NCBI GenBank assembly: GCA_005239175.1
Contig: SOPS01000004.1
Span: 744,001-808,000, forward strand
Source of the DNA: a halophilic archaeon SHRA6
Lineage (GTDB): Archaea; Halobacteriota; Halobacteria; Halobacteriales; Haloferacaceae
Length of the DNA stretch: 64,000 nucleotides
Direction of reading: 5' to 3'
In this document: in pieces, positions 8,301 through 17,549 of the stretch
How positions within the stretch are numbered: position 1 is the first letter of the stretch
How the letters are laid out: every line of letters starts with the position of its first letter
Program-made: the position numbers and the translations under genes
The notes under the pieces: model-generated
The model's database searches: none
What the model saw: the letters and a program-made list of their open reading frames with translations, nothing else
Told to the model about the DNA's origin: nothing

Positions 8301-9008
8301 ATGCACGTGGCGATCGTGACGGTGGGCGACGAACTGCTCTCGGGTGACACGACGAACACGAACGCGACGTGGCTGTGTGCCCGCCTCGACGAGCGCGGGG
8401 TCACCGTCGAACGCGTGACGACCGTTCCCGATCGGATCGAGGACATCTCCCGGGTCGTCAATGAGTACCGCGCGGACTACGACGCGGTGATCGTCACCGG
8501 CGGCGTCGGACCGACACACGACGACGTGACGATGGACGGCGTCGCCGCAGCGATCGGTCGAACAACAGCGCCCAACGAGGCGGCGCTGTCGTGGCTCACA
8601 GAACACGGCGGCTACAGCGCCGACGACCTCACTGAAGGGACCACAGATCTGCCCGCGGGCGCAGAGATGATCCCAAACGACGTGGGCGTCGCACCGGGAG
8701 CGATCGTCGAAGATATCTACGTGCTTCCCGGCGTTCCCGCCGAAATGAAGGCGATGTTCGAGCGGATCGACGGCCACTTCGAGGGAACAGTGACGTATTC
8801 GACTGTCGTCGCCATCGACGAGCCCGAAAGTACGCTCCTCGATCGGTTTACGGCGCTTCGCGAACAATTTCCAGTCGGCGTCGGAAGCTATCCGGGCGAG
8901 CACGTCCGGGTGAAACTCACCGGCGCGGATCCCGAAGTAGTCGAAGCGGCTGCCGCGTGGCTGGCGGAGCGATCGGACGTGCTCGAAGACGAACCCACAG
9001 AAGAGTGA
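8301..9008 (+). CDS. CinA-like molybdopterin-binding (MoCF) domain protein
   Basis: 235 residues: MHVAIVTVGDELLSGDTTNTNATWL. This is the standard beginning of the CinA N-terminal/MoCF-BD fold, followed by 'VTGGVGPTHDDVTMDGVAAA' (the conserved GG(V/L)GPTxDD motif) and 'LPGVPAEMKAMFE'. In CinA proteins this domain acts as an ADP-ribose pyrophosphatase. The C-terminal nicotinamide-nucleotide amidase domain of bacterial CinA is absent, as is usual in archaea. Probably cytoplasmic, monocistronic, with an AATAATCAATCGG box upstream. A role in molybdopterin handling is an alternative. Confidence 0.88.
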   Translation: MHVAIVTVGDELLSGDTTNTNATWLCARLDERGVTVERVTTVPDRIEDISRVVNEYRADYDAVIVTGGVGPTHDDVTMDGVAAAIGRTTAPNEAALSWLTEHGGYSADDLTEGTTDLPAGAEMIPNDVGVAPGAIVEDIYVLPGVPAEMKAMFERIDGHFEGTVTYSTVVAIDEPESTLLDRFTALREQFPVGVGSYPGEHVRVKLTGADPEVVEAAAAWLAERSDVLEDEPTEE

Positions 9009-9056
9009 GACGATCGAGTAGCGTAATCAGCGGTACAAGACGATTCAGTGACGAAA

Positions 9057-9170
9057 TCAGCGGTACAGGTAGACGAGCCACGCGACGACACTAACGATTC
9101 CGACCAGCAGGATCGCTGCGGCGGTCGCCTCGGTCGGGAGCGGTCCCATCGGGGCTTCGAGCGGTATCAT
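9057..9170 (-). CDS. Very small single-pass membrane protein (37 residues)
   Basis: An open frame from ATG at 9170 to TGA at 9057. It encodes MIPLEAPMGPLPTEA followed by a strongly hydrophobic helix and a short tail VYLYR. The composition (acidic/proline N-terminus, one helix of about 20 residues, aromatic-basic end) is that of a genuine small membrane protein rather than a random frame. Such short proteins are common near oxidase and transporter genes in haloarchaea. The last 13 bases of its coding region (revcomp AATCAGCGGTACA) occur again 30 bases further along at 9025-9037. Function unknown. Confidence 0.5.
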   Translation of the reverse strand: MIPLEAPMGPLPTEATAAAILLVGIVSVVAWLVYLYR

Positions 9171-9284
9171 GTCCGATCGTTGCACAAGCTCTGATTAAAA
9201 TCATTCGAGTCAGTCGGCTCCACAACGCTGCCAGAACGCGCCACTGGCCCCCAGACATTTCGGTCCTCGACGCAAACTACCAGT

Positions 9285-10403
9285 ATGAAGATTGGCGTCG
9301 TGCTCAACCCGATCGCCGGCATGGGCGGTCGAGTCGGGCTGAAAGGAACCGACGGGAAGGTCGAGGAGGCCCGAGAGCTGGGCGCAGAACCCCGATCACC
9401 CGATCGCGGCCGGCGAGCGATGACAGCGCTGTACGATCGACTCCCCGATGCGGATATCTACGCTGTTGGCGAGCCGATGGGCGTGTCGATTGTGCGTGAG
9501 GCGGGCTACGACCCGACGATCGTATACGACCCAACAGGAACAGAAACCGAGGCAAAAGATACGAAGGCCGCCGTCGAGGCGCTCGACGACGAGCGTGTCG
9601 AGTTGATTCTGTTCGTGGGCGGCGACGGGACGGCGACGGACGTGGCGACAACGCTGGCCGATCGCAACAGTACCACGCCGATTTTGGGCGTTCCAGCCGG
9701 CGTAAAGGTGTACTCCTCGGTATTTGCGGTCTCTCCAGAGGATGCGGCCTCGATCGCCGCGACGTTTGAACGAACAGAAAAACGCGAAGTCATGGATATC
9801 GACGAAGACGAATACCGTCAGGGAGAGGTCCACACCGAACTTCGAGCGGTTGCGACGGTCCCTGTAGCAGACGACCTCCAGTCCTCGAAACAGCTTGGGG
9901 GTGGAACCGTGGAGGCGCTTGTCGCAGGCGTCGTCGATGATATCGAGCCGGGTGTAACCTATGTGCTTGCCCCCGGATCGACGGTTGGTGCGGTCAAGGA
10001 GGCGCTCGGGTTTACCGGATCGCCGATCGGTGTCGACGTGTGGCGAGCGGTCCCAATCGACGAAGCCGACTCTGCGACACACGACACCCAACGAGAGTGG
10101 GAGGGTGAAGTCATCGTCAAAGACGCCGCCGAGTCAGATATTTTGGACGCGCTGGGCGATCGGAACGTAATCGTGGTATCGCCAATCGGCGGTCAGGGAT
10201 TTGTGTTCGGACGCGGCAACCCACAACTCTCGCCGACCGTGATCAGACAGTGTGATATCGAGATCGTCGCCTCGCGATCGAAACTCGACGCCCTTCGGAC
10301 ACTGCGGGTCGACACGGACGACCCAGCCCTCGACAAGGAACTCCGTGGCTGGACAAAGGTCCGTGTCGGCAGGTTCGAACGACGAATGATGAAGATTACC
10401 TAG
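9285..10403 (+). CDS. ATP-NAD kinase (AcoX/PpnK-like) family protein
   Basis: 372 residues: MKIGVVLNPIAGMGGRVGLKG, then the diagnostic GGDGT motif (LFVGGDGTATDVA, about residues 110-122) of the NAD kinase/diacylglycerol kinase superfamily. A later segment is 'ILGVPAGVKVYSSVFA'. The length and the glycine-rich N-terminus fit the AcoX-like subgroup rather than classical NAD kinase (about 280 residues). Expected reaction: phosphorylation of NAD or a related substrate. It is not tied to an operon. The promoter of the next gene starts 35 bases after its stop. Confidence 0.82.
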   Translation: MKIGVVLNPIAGMGGRVGLKGTDGKVEEARELGAEPRSPDRGRRAMTALYDRLPDADIYAVGEPMGVSIVREAGYDPTIVYDPTGTETEAKDTKAAVEALDDERVELILFVGGDGTATDVATTLADRNSTTPILGVPAGVKVYSSVFAVSPEDAASIAATFERTEKREVMDIDEDEYRQGEVHTELRAVATVPVADDLQSSKQLGGGTVEALVAGVVDDIEPGVTYVLAPGSTVGAVKEALGFTGSPIGVDVWRAVPIDEADSATHDTQREWEGEVIVKDAAESDILDALGDRNVIVVSPIGGQGFVFGRGNPQLSPTVIRQCDIEIVASRSKLDALRTLRVDTDDPALDKELRGWTKVRVGRFERRMMKIT

Positions 10404-10437
10404 CAATCATACGCAGTGGGCGATATTACATAATTCT

Positions 10438-10524
10438 CCCTTTGATATCTCGTCTTACCCTTTGATATTACCGGGGATATATTTCGCATATAGACAAGAT
10501 TAAGGTCACCCCCGCGATATCAAA
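10438..10524 (+). promoter_or_regulatory. Repeated TTTGATAT sites upstream of the phoU-like gene
   Basis: CCCTTTGATAT occurs at 10438-10448 and again at 10458-10468, exactly 20 bases (about two helical turns) apart. An inverted copy GATATCAAA lies at 10516-10524, just before the start codon. Between them is an AT-rich 'GATATATTTCGCATATAG', a likely TATA region. The arrangement looks like operator sites flanking a core promoter. Inferred function: autoregulation, or phosphate-dependent control by the gene's own AbrB-like domain. Confidence 0.5.
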
Positions 10525-10528
10525 TGCC

Positions 10529-11560
10529 ATGGAAACGCGGAAAGTCCAGCGGCTCGGCCCGTCGACGCTCGCGATGACCCTCCCTGCGGAGTGGGCTCGT
10601 GAGCACGGCGTCAACAAGGGCGATGAAGTCTCGATCCGTCTCGGTGGGAAGGGAACGCTCACCGTCCTCCCGAAGTCGGCGAACACCGAAGAGTCAGAAG
10701 CGATTATCAAGGCGGACAACCTCGATGCGGGCGCTTTAGAACGAGCGATCGTCGCCCAGTACGTACTCGGTCGGCGTGTGATTCACGTCCGAAAAGAAAG
10801 CGGCGCGCTCGAAAGCGAACACATCAACGCGGTCTACCAAGCAGAGACGCAGCTCATGGGTCTCGGTGTAATTGAGGAAACGCCTGAAGACATTTCGATC
10901 CGGTGCTCTGTCGATCCCGAGGATTTCACCCTCAACAACCTTCTCGAACGGCTCGAAAACACCGGCTCGACGATGCGCGGAGAGGCAATCAAAGCGATCG
11001 CCCACTCGAATCCCGACCTCGCCCAGCGTGCGTTGAACCGCGAGCGACAGGCGAACAAGATCTTTGTCCTGTTGTTGCGGCTCATCTTCACCGCCTACCA
11101 GAATCCGAACCTCTGTCGAGCGGTGGGATTGGAGTCGAGCTTCCCGCTCATTGGGTACCGATCGGTGGCAAAGAACCTCGAACTAACCGCAGACAACGCC
11201 GAAGACATCGCAGATATCGTCCTCGAAGCGGAGGGCAACTCCCTGGATGTCGACGACTCGACAATCCGACGGATCCGTGACTTTACCGATCAGGTCGACG
11301 AGATCACGGCGCTGGCGGTGCGGGCAGTGGTCGAACGCGACTACGATCTGACCGTCGAGTGTCGCTACCGGTTCAAAGAGATCTCCGACAAAGAAGACGA
11401 GATACTCAATGACCTCCCTGAGCTGTCGAACAACGAGCTACTGCAGGTCAGAGAGGTACTCGTGAGCCTCCAACAGACCGCCCAGTACGCGATGCGAAAC
11501 GCCGAGATCGCAGCTAACCTCGCGCTGAACGAAGAGTCAGAACACGTCGAGATCATCTGA
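10529..11560 (+). CDS. PhoU-family regulator with N-terminal AbrB/SpoVT-like domain
   Basis: 343 residues. The N-terminus METRKVQRLGPSTLAMTLP...GVNKGDEVSI is a swapped-hairpin AbrB-type DNA-binding domain (about residues 1-50). Two PhoU-type helical repeats follow (about 110-210 and 230-335), the second containing 'VECRYRFKEISDKEDEIL'. In haloarchaea such proteins accompany phosphate transport control. PhoU proteins sense or relay phosphate transporter status, and the DNA-binding domain suggests direct transcriptional control. No pst transporter genes are adjacent, so the target is open. The repeated TTTGATAT sites upstream may be its own operator. Confidence 0.88.
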   Translation: METRKVQRLGPSTLAMTLPAEWAREHGVNKGDEVSIRLGGKGTLTVLPKSANTEESEAIIKADNLDAGALERAIVAQYVLGRRVIHVRKESGALESEHINAVYQAETQLMGLGVIEETPEDISIRCSVDPEDFTLNNLLERLENTGSTMRGEAIKAIAHSNPDLAQRALNRERQANKIFVLLLRLIFTAYQNPNLCRAVGLESSFPLIGYRSVAKNLELTADNAEDIADIVLEAEGNSLDVDDSTIRRIRDFTDQVDEITALAVRAVVERDYDLTVECRYRFKEISDKEDEILNDLPELSNNELLQVREVLVSLQQTAQYAMRNAEIAANLALNEESEHVEII

Positions 11561-11583
11561 GCCGATCTGTACTAGTGGACGCA

Positions 11584-12060
11584 TCAGGTCGATCGTTTTA
11601 CTTTTTCGAGCACTCGGACTGACTCGATCGCCGTCCCCGGATACTGCCCATCAGCGTCTTTTTCTGCGGCTTTGACCATATCCCAGACGACGTTGAGCCC
11701 GGTCGTCACGCCTTCGAGGGCCTCCATCTCACAGCCCGTCTTGCCTGTCGTTTCGACCGCCACCGTGGCGACGATTCGATCGTCGTGGACATCGAACTCC
11801 GTGTCGACGTTCGTGATCGGGATCTGATGGCACATCGGAATCGTTTCCCAGGTGTGTTTGACCGCCTGGACCGCGCCGATCCGGGCCGTTGCGAGCACGT
11901 CTCCCTTTTCGAGATCGTTTTCGCGGATCGCGTCGATCGTCGACGCCGACAGGTGAATCTCGCCGGAGGCGACCGCCCGTCGGGTCGTGTCTGGCTTCGA
12001 CCCAACGTCGACCATGTTGACGCTCCCCGATTCGTCAGTGTGCGTAAGTTTGTCACTCAT
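11584..12060 (-). CDS. moaC: Cyclic pyranopterin monophosphate synthase
   Basis: 158 residues. MoaC converts the 3',8-cyclo-GTP product of MoaA to cyclic pyranopterin monophosphate in molybdenum cofactor synthesis. Signature segments: 'VNMVDVGSKPDTTRRAVASG' near the N-terminus, MCHQIPIT (active-site region) and 'TTGKTGCEMEALEGVTTGLN'. Length is typical (about 160). Its ATG overlaps the end of the nnr gene by eight bases, so it is translated from the same transcript as nnr. moaA is not in the window. Confidence 0.95.
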   Translation of the reverse strand: MSDKLTHTDESGSVNMVDVGSKPDTTRRAVASGEIHLSASTIDAIRENDLEKGDVLATARIGAVQAVKHTWETIPMCHQIPITNVDTEFDVHDDRIVATVAVETTGKTGCEMEALEGVTTGLNVVWDMVKAAEKDADGQYPGTAIESVRVLEKVKRST

Positions 12061-13513
12061 CAGTGCGAAAAGCGTCCGGGACCCGATCGATTAAATCCGT
12101 CGCCACCAGTCCGGATCCGCGATCGTCGACAACAAGATCTCCCGCGCGGCCGTTCACGTACGCCGCGATCGAGGACGCCTCGACAGCCGGTTCGAGACAG
12201 AATATCGACGCCGAAACCCCAGCGAGCACGTCGCCGGTTCCGCCGACGGTCATCGACGGATTCCCCGTGCGGTTGACGCGAGTCGTCTCGCCATCTGAGA
12301 CGATATCATACGCACCTTTGAGGAGGATCGTCGCGTCAAGGCCGCGATCGGTCAGTTCACCCGCGAGGTCGACAGCCGCATCCCGGCGCGAGCGCCAGGT
12401 GTCGCCGGGATCGTCGCCGCCCATCTTCTGGAACTCCCCGGCGTGTGGCGTACAGACGAGTTCGGAATCCGTGTCGAGGTCTGCAATGACAGCGAGTGCG
12501 TCAGCGTCGACGACCGCCCGGCCTGAATGACTCGCAAGGAACGATCGCACTGCCGCCAGCGTGGTATCTCGTGCGCCCAACCCCGGACCAATAACCGTCA
12601 CGTCGGCCGTCTTTGCGGTCGACCGGACCGTCTCAAGCGCAGTCGGTGTCAGGTGGTCACCCGGATACGAGCGGACGATCAGGTTCTCGGAGAATCCCTG
12701 AATCGTGTCTTCGATCGCACTCGGAACCACGAGATATGCGAGATCCGCGCCGGCACGAAGCGCCGCCTGGGCGGTTAACGCCGGTGCACCGGTATAGGGG
12801 CCCCCACCGACGACGGCGACTGTGCCGTGATCGCCCTTGTGGCTGTGCGATCGGCGCGCCTCTCGCTGGATGTCGCCCGGACCCACAAACGTTTCCGCAG
12901 CCGCTGGGATCCCGATATCGGCGACCGTAACGTCGGCGGCGATCGACGTGAGTCCGGGCTTCATGTCGTGAAAGGTCACGACGGCATCAGCGTCGACTGC
13001 ACGACCCGCCGTTTCGCCGGTGTCTGGATCGAGCCCGGTCGGGACGTCAACGGAGACGACCGTCGCCTCGGCGGCATTGACCGCGCTGACGGCGCTCGCT
13101 TCCGGTTCGCGCAGTTCGCCCGCGACGCCAGTACCCAGTATTGCGTCGACGATGACATCGGCATCATCGAGCGCGAGTGAGTCGATCGCGGTGCTGTCGC
13201 GGATCGTTCGGGTCGAGAGTTCGGCGCGATCGAGTGCCTCCCAGTTTTCACGGGCGATGTCGGTCCCGATCAGCTCCGGGCGACCGAGAAGCACAGTTTC
13301 GGTATCGTATGCTGAAAGAAACCGCGCGGCGACGAACGCGTCGCCGCCGTTGTTGCCGCGACCACAGCAGAGGACAACCCGCGATCCAGGTTCAGCGTGA
13401 TCTTTGACTGCTGTCGCGACAGCGTTGCCGCTCGACTCCATCAGCTGTTTCCGAGGAATACCGAGTGCGGCCGCGTTCGCATCGACCGCAGCCATTCTGC
13501 CAGCACTGATCAT
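12053..13513 (-). CDS. nnr: Bifunctional NAD(P)H-hydrate epimerase / ADP-dependent NAD(P)H-hydrate dehydratase
   Basis: 486 residues from ATG at 13513 (MISAGRMAAVDANAAALGI). A longer frame to 13705 runs back into aroA and is rejected. N-terminal YjeF/NnrE epimerase domain (1 to about 215): 'LMESSGNAVA', 'CGRGNNGGDAFVAAR', 'DAILGTGV'. C-terminal NnrD kinase-like domain (about 225-486): 'KGDHGTVAVVGGG', 'TPHAGEFQKM', 'GTGDVLAGV'. Together they repair hydrated NADH/NADPH, the dehydratase using ADP. Upstream partner of moaC in a two-gene operon with overlapping ends. A 40-base gap separates it from aroA. Confidence 0.95.
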   Translation of the reverse strand: MISAGRMAAVDANAAALGIPRKQLMESSGNAVATAVKDHAEPGSRVVLCCGRGNNGGDAFVAARFLSAYDTETVLLGRPELIGTDIARENWEALDRAELSTRTIRDSTAIDSLALDDADVIVDAILGTGVAGELREPEASAVSAVNAAEATVVSVDVPTGLDPDTGETAGRAVDADAVVTFHDMKPGLTSIAADVTVADIGIPAAAETFVGPGDIQREARRSHSHKGDHGTVAVVGGGPYTGAPALTAQAALRAGADLAYLVVPSAIEDTIQGFSENLIVRSYPGDHLTPTALETVRSTAKTADVTVIGPGLGARDTTLAAVRSFLASHSGRAVVDADALAVIADLDTDSELVCTPHAGEFQKMGGDDPGDTWRSRRDAAVDLAGELTDRGLDATILLKGAYDIVSDGETTRVNRTGNPSMTVGGTGDVLAGVSASIFCLEPAVEASSIAAYVNGRAGDLVVDDRGSGLVATDLIDRVPDAFRTDE

Positions 13514-13553
13514 ACACGCGGATTCGGTGGGCAGGTGGTTAAGCGTACGTTGA

Positions 13554-14879
13554 CTACGAGACGTCCACACCGAGTTCTTCGAGCACTGTAAAGAACGCAG
13601 GGAACGAGACATCGACGTGCTCAGCGCCGATAATTGTTGTAGGGTCCTCTGCGACGAGTCCGGCGATCGCGAGCGACATGATGATTCGGTGGTCGTGATA
13701 GCCATCGACCGTCGCGCCGTGGAGATCAGTTTCGGCGCCGTGGATCGTCAGCGAGTCTTCGGTTTCGGTGACCGACGCGCCCATCCGTTCAAGTTCGGTT
13801 GCCATCGCCGCCACGCGATCGGTTTCTTTCAGCCGGACGTGCGCACAGTTTTCGATAACCGTCTCGCCGTCGGCGACAGCGCCGAGCGCCGCGATCGTCG
13901 GCAAGAGATCGGGCGTGTTCCCAACGTCGACCGTCGTTCCAGACAACGAAGATCGCTCGATCGTAATCTCGCCAGCCTCGCGGTCCCACGAGATCGACGC
14001 GCCCATTTGTTCGAGGATCTCCACGATCGCGCTGTCACCCTGTGCGCTCGGATACGCACCCTCGACGACGACTGCCTGGTCGGGCGCGGCGGCGATCGCC
14101 CCCGCCGCCAAGAGATATGACATCGACGAAAAATCGCCTGGCACGTTGTAGCTCCCGCCAGTCGGCTCGTACGCCTGTCCGCCTGCGACGGAAAAGCCGT
14201 CTGCGCCCGCGGATCGAACGCCACCAGCGCCGGTCGCGCCGATCGGCTCGGCACTAATGCCAAAGTCCGCCAGTACTTCGAGCGTGATGTCGACGTACGG
14301 CGCTGATTTGAGCTCGGTCGTCAAGTCGATCTCGATCCCGTCTGCTGTGACGGCACCTGCCATGAGAAGCGCCGAGATGTACTGCGAGGAGACGTCGCCG
14401 GGGATCGACACCTCACCGCCTGCGAGCGGACCCTTGATCGCGAGCGGTGCCTGGCCGTTCGCCCGAGTGCTCTCGGCGCGGACCCTGAGATCCGACAGCG
14501 CGTCCAGTAGCGGCCCGTGCGGGCGCGATCGGAGTGATTCGTCGCCAGTGAGGACGGTGATCCCATCGACCAGCGCCGCGGCAGCAGTGACGAGTCGCGT
14601 CGTCGTTCCGCTGTTTGCACAGTCGATCACGTCCGCAGGGACGGCAGGCTCGCCTGCAAAGCCGTCGATCGAGAGCGGTCCCTCCTCTGTGCGATCGACC
14701 TGCCCGCCGAAGGCCTCGACCGCCCGCATCGTTGCCTGGGTGTCTGCGCTGTCAAGAAAGCCGTGGACGGTCGCGCCGTCGCTATAGCCGGCCGCGAGAA
14801 TCGCCCGATGGGTGTAGCTCTTCGACGGTGGCGCTCGAACCCTCCCCTCGACCGCTGATGGAGTGACTTCCGCGTTCAT
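13554..14879 (-). CDS. aroA: 3-phosphoshikimate 1-carboxyvinyltransferase (EPSP synthase)
   Basis: 441 residues. It joins phosphoenolpyruvate and shikimate 3-phosphate in the shikimate pathway. Motifs: '[16 protein letters not shown]' (substrate-binding Lys-Ser near residue 20), '[14 protein letters not shown]', '[12 protein letters not shown]' and '[11 protein letters not shown]' (the conserved RxKE(S/T)DR). Length and order of the two pseudo-symmetric domains are normal. First gene of a leftward run aroA-nnr-moaC. Upstream lies a degenerate 33-34-bp repeat. A TyrA homologue (another aromatic amino acid gene) is at 17973 on the other strand. Confidence 0.97.
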   Translation of the reverse strand: MNAEVTPSAVEGRVRAPPSKSYTHRAILAAGYSDGATVHGFLDSADTQATMRAVEAFGGQVDRTEEGPLSIDGFAGEPAVPADVIDCANSGTTTRLVTAAAALVDGITVLTGDESLRSRPHGPLLDALSDLRVRAESTRANGQAPLAIKGPLAGGEVSIPGDVSSQYISALLMAGAVTADGIEIDLTTELKSAPYVDITLEVLADFGISAEPIGATGAGGVRSAGADGFSVAGGQAYEPTGGSYNVPGDFSSMSYLLAAGAIAAAPDQAVVVEGAYPSAQGDSAIVEILEQMGASISWDREAGEITIERSSLSGTTVDVGNTPDLLPTIAALGAVADGETVIENCAHVRLKETDRVAAMATELERMGASVTETEDSLTIHGAETDLHGATVDGYHDHRIIMSLAIAGLVAEDPTTIIGAEHVDVSFPAFFTVLEELGVDVS

Positions 14880-14913
14880 ATCCGATCGTCTCTCCGTATC
14901 CGTATGAGACTAC

Positions 14914-15010
14914 CGAAGCCGGGAAATATCTGCGTGGACCGATCTCTCGAAGCCGAGAATTTCTGTGTGGACTGATTCACCGAACCAGGACACTCTGCAT
15001 GGATCGATCG
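14914..15010. repeat. Three degenerate tandem units of 33-34 bp
   Basis: Units start at 14914 (CGAAGCCGGGAAATATCTGC), 14948 (CGAAGCCGAGAATTTCTGTG) and 14981 (CGAACCAGGACACTCTGCAT). Each continues with a 'GTGGAC(C/T)GAT' or 'ATGGATCGAT' block. The array fills most of the intergenic space between aroA and the divergent M24 peptidase gene. It overlaps no convincing gene. Confidence 0.7.
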
Positions 15011-15054
15011 CCGCTATGATAACGGATATGGGCGTTTATCACCCACCCAGTGGT

Positions 15055-16230
15055 ATGCAACCCGATCTCTCGCGCTTGGACAGCTACCTCGCCGATCGCG
15101 ACCTCGACGGCTACCTCGTTGACGCCGCGAGCAGCGACTCGACCCAGCGATACCTCTCGGGGTTCGACGCGCCCGATCCGTTCGTCACCCTCTACGCTGA
15201 CGGTGCGGTCCACCTGCTCGTGTCTGGATTGGAGTACGGTCGAGCGAAGTCCGAAAGCCACGCGGCGACGGTCGTCCGGCCAGCCGAGTACGGCCTCGAG
15301 GAGTATCGAGAGGAGTACGGCACGGCAGGAGCACGCGATCGCGTCCGCGCAGACTTCGTTGCGGACCACGGCGTGGATTCCGTCGCGGTTCCCGAGCGGT
15401 TCCCCGTCGGTGCCGCAGACGGACTCCGCGAACAGGGCGTCGAGGTGGCCGTCGATTCCTCAGACGTGATCACAGAAATCCGATCGGTCAAAACCGACGC
15501 AGAACTCGATCACGTTCGCGTCGCCCAGCGGGCCAACGAGGCCGCGATGGCGGCCGCTGAGGAGTTGCTTTCGGCCGCCAGCGTCGAGGATGGTATGCTC
15601 GTCCACGAGGGCGAACCACTCACGAGCGAACGGGTCAAGACCGCGATCGAGATCGAACTGCTCGAACACGGCTGTGCGCTCGATGAGACGATCGTCGCCT
15701 GTGGCGCGGACGCCGCAGATCCGCACAACCGCGGCAGCGGCCCACTGCAGGCCGGTGAGCCGATCATCATCGACATCTTCCCACGAGACAAATCCACGAA
15801 GTACCACTCGGACATGACCCGGACGTTCTGTAAGGGCGAGCCGACCGAGACAGCCAAAGAGTGGTACGAACTAACCGAAGCGGCGCTCGACGCCGCGTTG
15901 GCTGCGGTCGAAGCGGGTGCGACGGGTGCAGACGTCCACGCCGCCGCCTGCGAGGTGTACGAAGACGCTGACCTGCCGACATTCCGAACCGACCCGACCA
16001 CCGAAGTCGGATTTATTCACAGCACCGGCCACGGTGTCGGGCTCGACGTTCACGAGAAGCCGGGGCTGAATCCTCGCGGCGAGGAGCTACAGCCCGGACA
16101 GGTCATCACGGTCGAACCCGGCCTCTATGATCCCGATGTGGGCGGAATCAGGATCGAGGATATCGTCTTCGTCACCGAGGACGGCTACGAGAATATTACC
16201 GAGTATCCGATCGAGTTCGTTGTCGAGTGA
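15055..16230 (+). CDS. M24 family metallopeptidase (Xaa-Pro dipeptidase-like)
   Basis: 391 residues from ATG at 15055 (MQPDLSRLDSYLADRDLDGY). This start is favoured by a TATA-like GTTTATC about 20 bases upstream and by the family alignment. In-frame starts further upstream lie in the repeat array. N-terminal creatinase-like domain (1 to about 140) and C-terminal pita-bread catalytic domain. Metal ligands are visible: Asp in IDIFPRD, Asp in YHSDMTRTF, His in STGHGVGLDVHE, Glu in TVEPGLY and Glu in IRIEDIV. Hydrolyses Xaa-Pro peptides in the cytoplasm. The exact substrate is uncertain. Confidence 0.92.
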   Translation: MQPDLSRLDSYLADRDLDGYLVDAASSDSTQRYLSGFDAPDPFVTLYADGAVHLLVSGLEYGRAKSESHAATVVRPAEYGLEEYREEYGTAGARDRVRADFVADHGVDSVAVPERFPVGAADGLREQGVEVAVDSSDVITEIRSVKTDAELDHVRVAQRANEAAMAAAEELLSAASVEDGMLVHEGEPLTSERVKTAIEIELLEHGCALDETIVACGADAADPHNRGSGPLQAGEPIIIDIFPRDKSTKYHSDMTRTFCKGEPTETAKEWYELTEAALDAALAAVEAGATGADVHAAACEVYEDADLPTFRTDPTTEVGFIHSTGHGVGLDVHEKPGLNPRGEELQPGQVITVEPGLYDPDVGGIRIEDIVFVTEDGYENITEYPIEFVVE

Positions 16231-16318
16231 GCAACAGCAACGGACGCGCCCCCAAAGATACCCCCCACGGGCAACCGGGAACGCAACCGGTTTGACCCTC
16301 TCCGGATAACCGCAGACA

Positions 16319-17491
16319 GTGAACTGGCGGTACCGGCACACAGCTCTTGTCCTCTGTACACTCGCGTTCTTCGCGACGATGGTCGCCCGGTTGGTGATAA
16401 GCCCCGTCGTCTCGTCGATCGGCGCCGAGTTCACGGTGTCAAATGGACTCGTTGGCCTTGCGCTTTCAGCGATGTGGTTCGCCTACGCGCTTTCGCAGTT
16501 TCCAAGCGGCGTCCTCGGCGATCGCCTCGGCGAACGCACGGTCATTCTCACCGCAGTGGGCCTCACGGCGGTCGCAAGTCTGCTGTTAACGGTGTCACCG
16601 ACCTTCATCGCCTTTTTCGCGTTCGCGATCGTCCTCGGAGCCGGCGCGGGACTGCACTACAGCGTCGCGACGACGTTTCTCTCCCGGCAGTACGACAACA
16701 TCGGCCGGGCGATCGGCTTCCACGTCGCTGGCGGTCCCGCTGCTGGGTTGCTCGCACCGGTGTTGGCTGCAGTCGTCGCGGCACGGTACGGCTGGCGCGA
16801 AGCATTGCTTCTCGGAACGGTCGTTGCGGTCCCCGTGTTCGTCTTGTTTGCGTGGAAGATTCGCCCGACAGAGCCACGCCGACCTGAGCAGCCGATCGGC
16901 GAACGCTTTCGGCTCGGTCCCCTAATCGAGTTACTCTCACGCCCGGAAATCATCTATACGACTATTCTCGCGATTCTCGGCGCATTCTCCTGGCAAGCGA
17001 CCGCCTCGTGGCTGCCGACGTTTCTTTCGACGCACCATGGGTTCTCGACGCCGATGGCAAGCGTGTTGTTTTCGGCGTATTTCGTGATTCACGGAGCAAC
17101 CCAGCCGATCACGGGGTGGCTCTCGGATCGCTTCTCCCGAGACGCTGCCGCGATGATTACGATGGGTGTTGGGATCGTCGGCTACGCCGGGATCGTCCTC
17201 GCTGATGGATTGTTGCAGGTCGCCGTGGCGATCCCGCTCGTCGGCTTGGCGATGAGCTGGGGTGCGCCGGTCCAATCGCGCTTTATTGACCGTCTTTCAG
17301 ACGCCGAGCGAAACGCCGGCTTCGGGCTCGTTCGAACCGTCTACATGACTGTCGGCGCGAGCGGAAGCGGGGTCATCGGCGCGCTCTCAGAGTGGTTCGG
17401 CTGGGGGGTTGCGTTCGGAGCGATCGCCGCCGTGCTCTCTATTGGCTTTTTGACCCTGCTTGCGAACCGCACGCTTCGGCTAGGGCTGTAA
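16319..17491 (+). CDS. Major facilitator superfamily transporter
   Basis: 390 residues from GTG at 16319 (MNWRYRHTALVLCTLAFFAT), with about 12 hydrophobic segments. The loop after helix 2 reads 'FPSGVLGDRLGERTVI', the MFS motif A (GxLxDRxGxR). A matching 'WLSDRFSRDAA' follows helix 8, so both halves carry the signature. An inner-membrane secondary transporter of unknown substrate. The nearest recognisable relatives are NNP/CynX-like or general haloarchaeal MFS members. Single gene, 87 bases after the M24 gene and 58 before the next small gene. Confidence 0.88.
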   Translation: MNWRYRHTALVLCTLAFFATMVARLVISPVVSSIGAEFTVSNGLVGLALSAMWFAYALSQFPSGVLGDRLGERTVILTAVGLTAVASLLLTVSPTFIAFFAFAIVLGAGAGLHYSVATTFLSRQYDNIGRAIGFHVAGGPAAGLLAPVLAAVVAARYGWREALLLGTVVAVPVFVLFAWKIRPTEPRRPEQPIGERFRLGPLIELLSRPEIIYTTILAILGAFSWQATASWLPTFLSTHHGFSTPMASVLFSAYFVIHGATQPITGWLSDRFSRDAAAMITMGVGIVGYAGIVLADGLLQVAVAIPLVGLAMSWGAPVQSRFIDRLSDAERNAGFGLVRTVYMTVGASGSGVIGALSEWFGWGVAFGAIAAVLSIGFLTLLANRTLRLGL

Positions 17492-17549
17492 ACCGCGGTG
17501 CGTACCGCAAGGTCGAAAGACACTCTTTCAGCTGGGTGCTATCGGAGCT

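Noticed and set aside
13514-13705. N-terminal extension of nnr
   Set aside because: Runs antiparallel through nothing of its own and overlaps the aroA 3' end. The family begins at MISAGRMAAVD.
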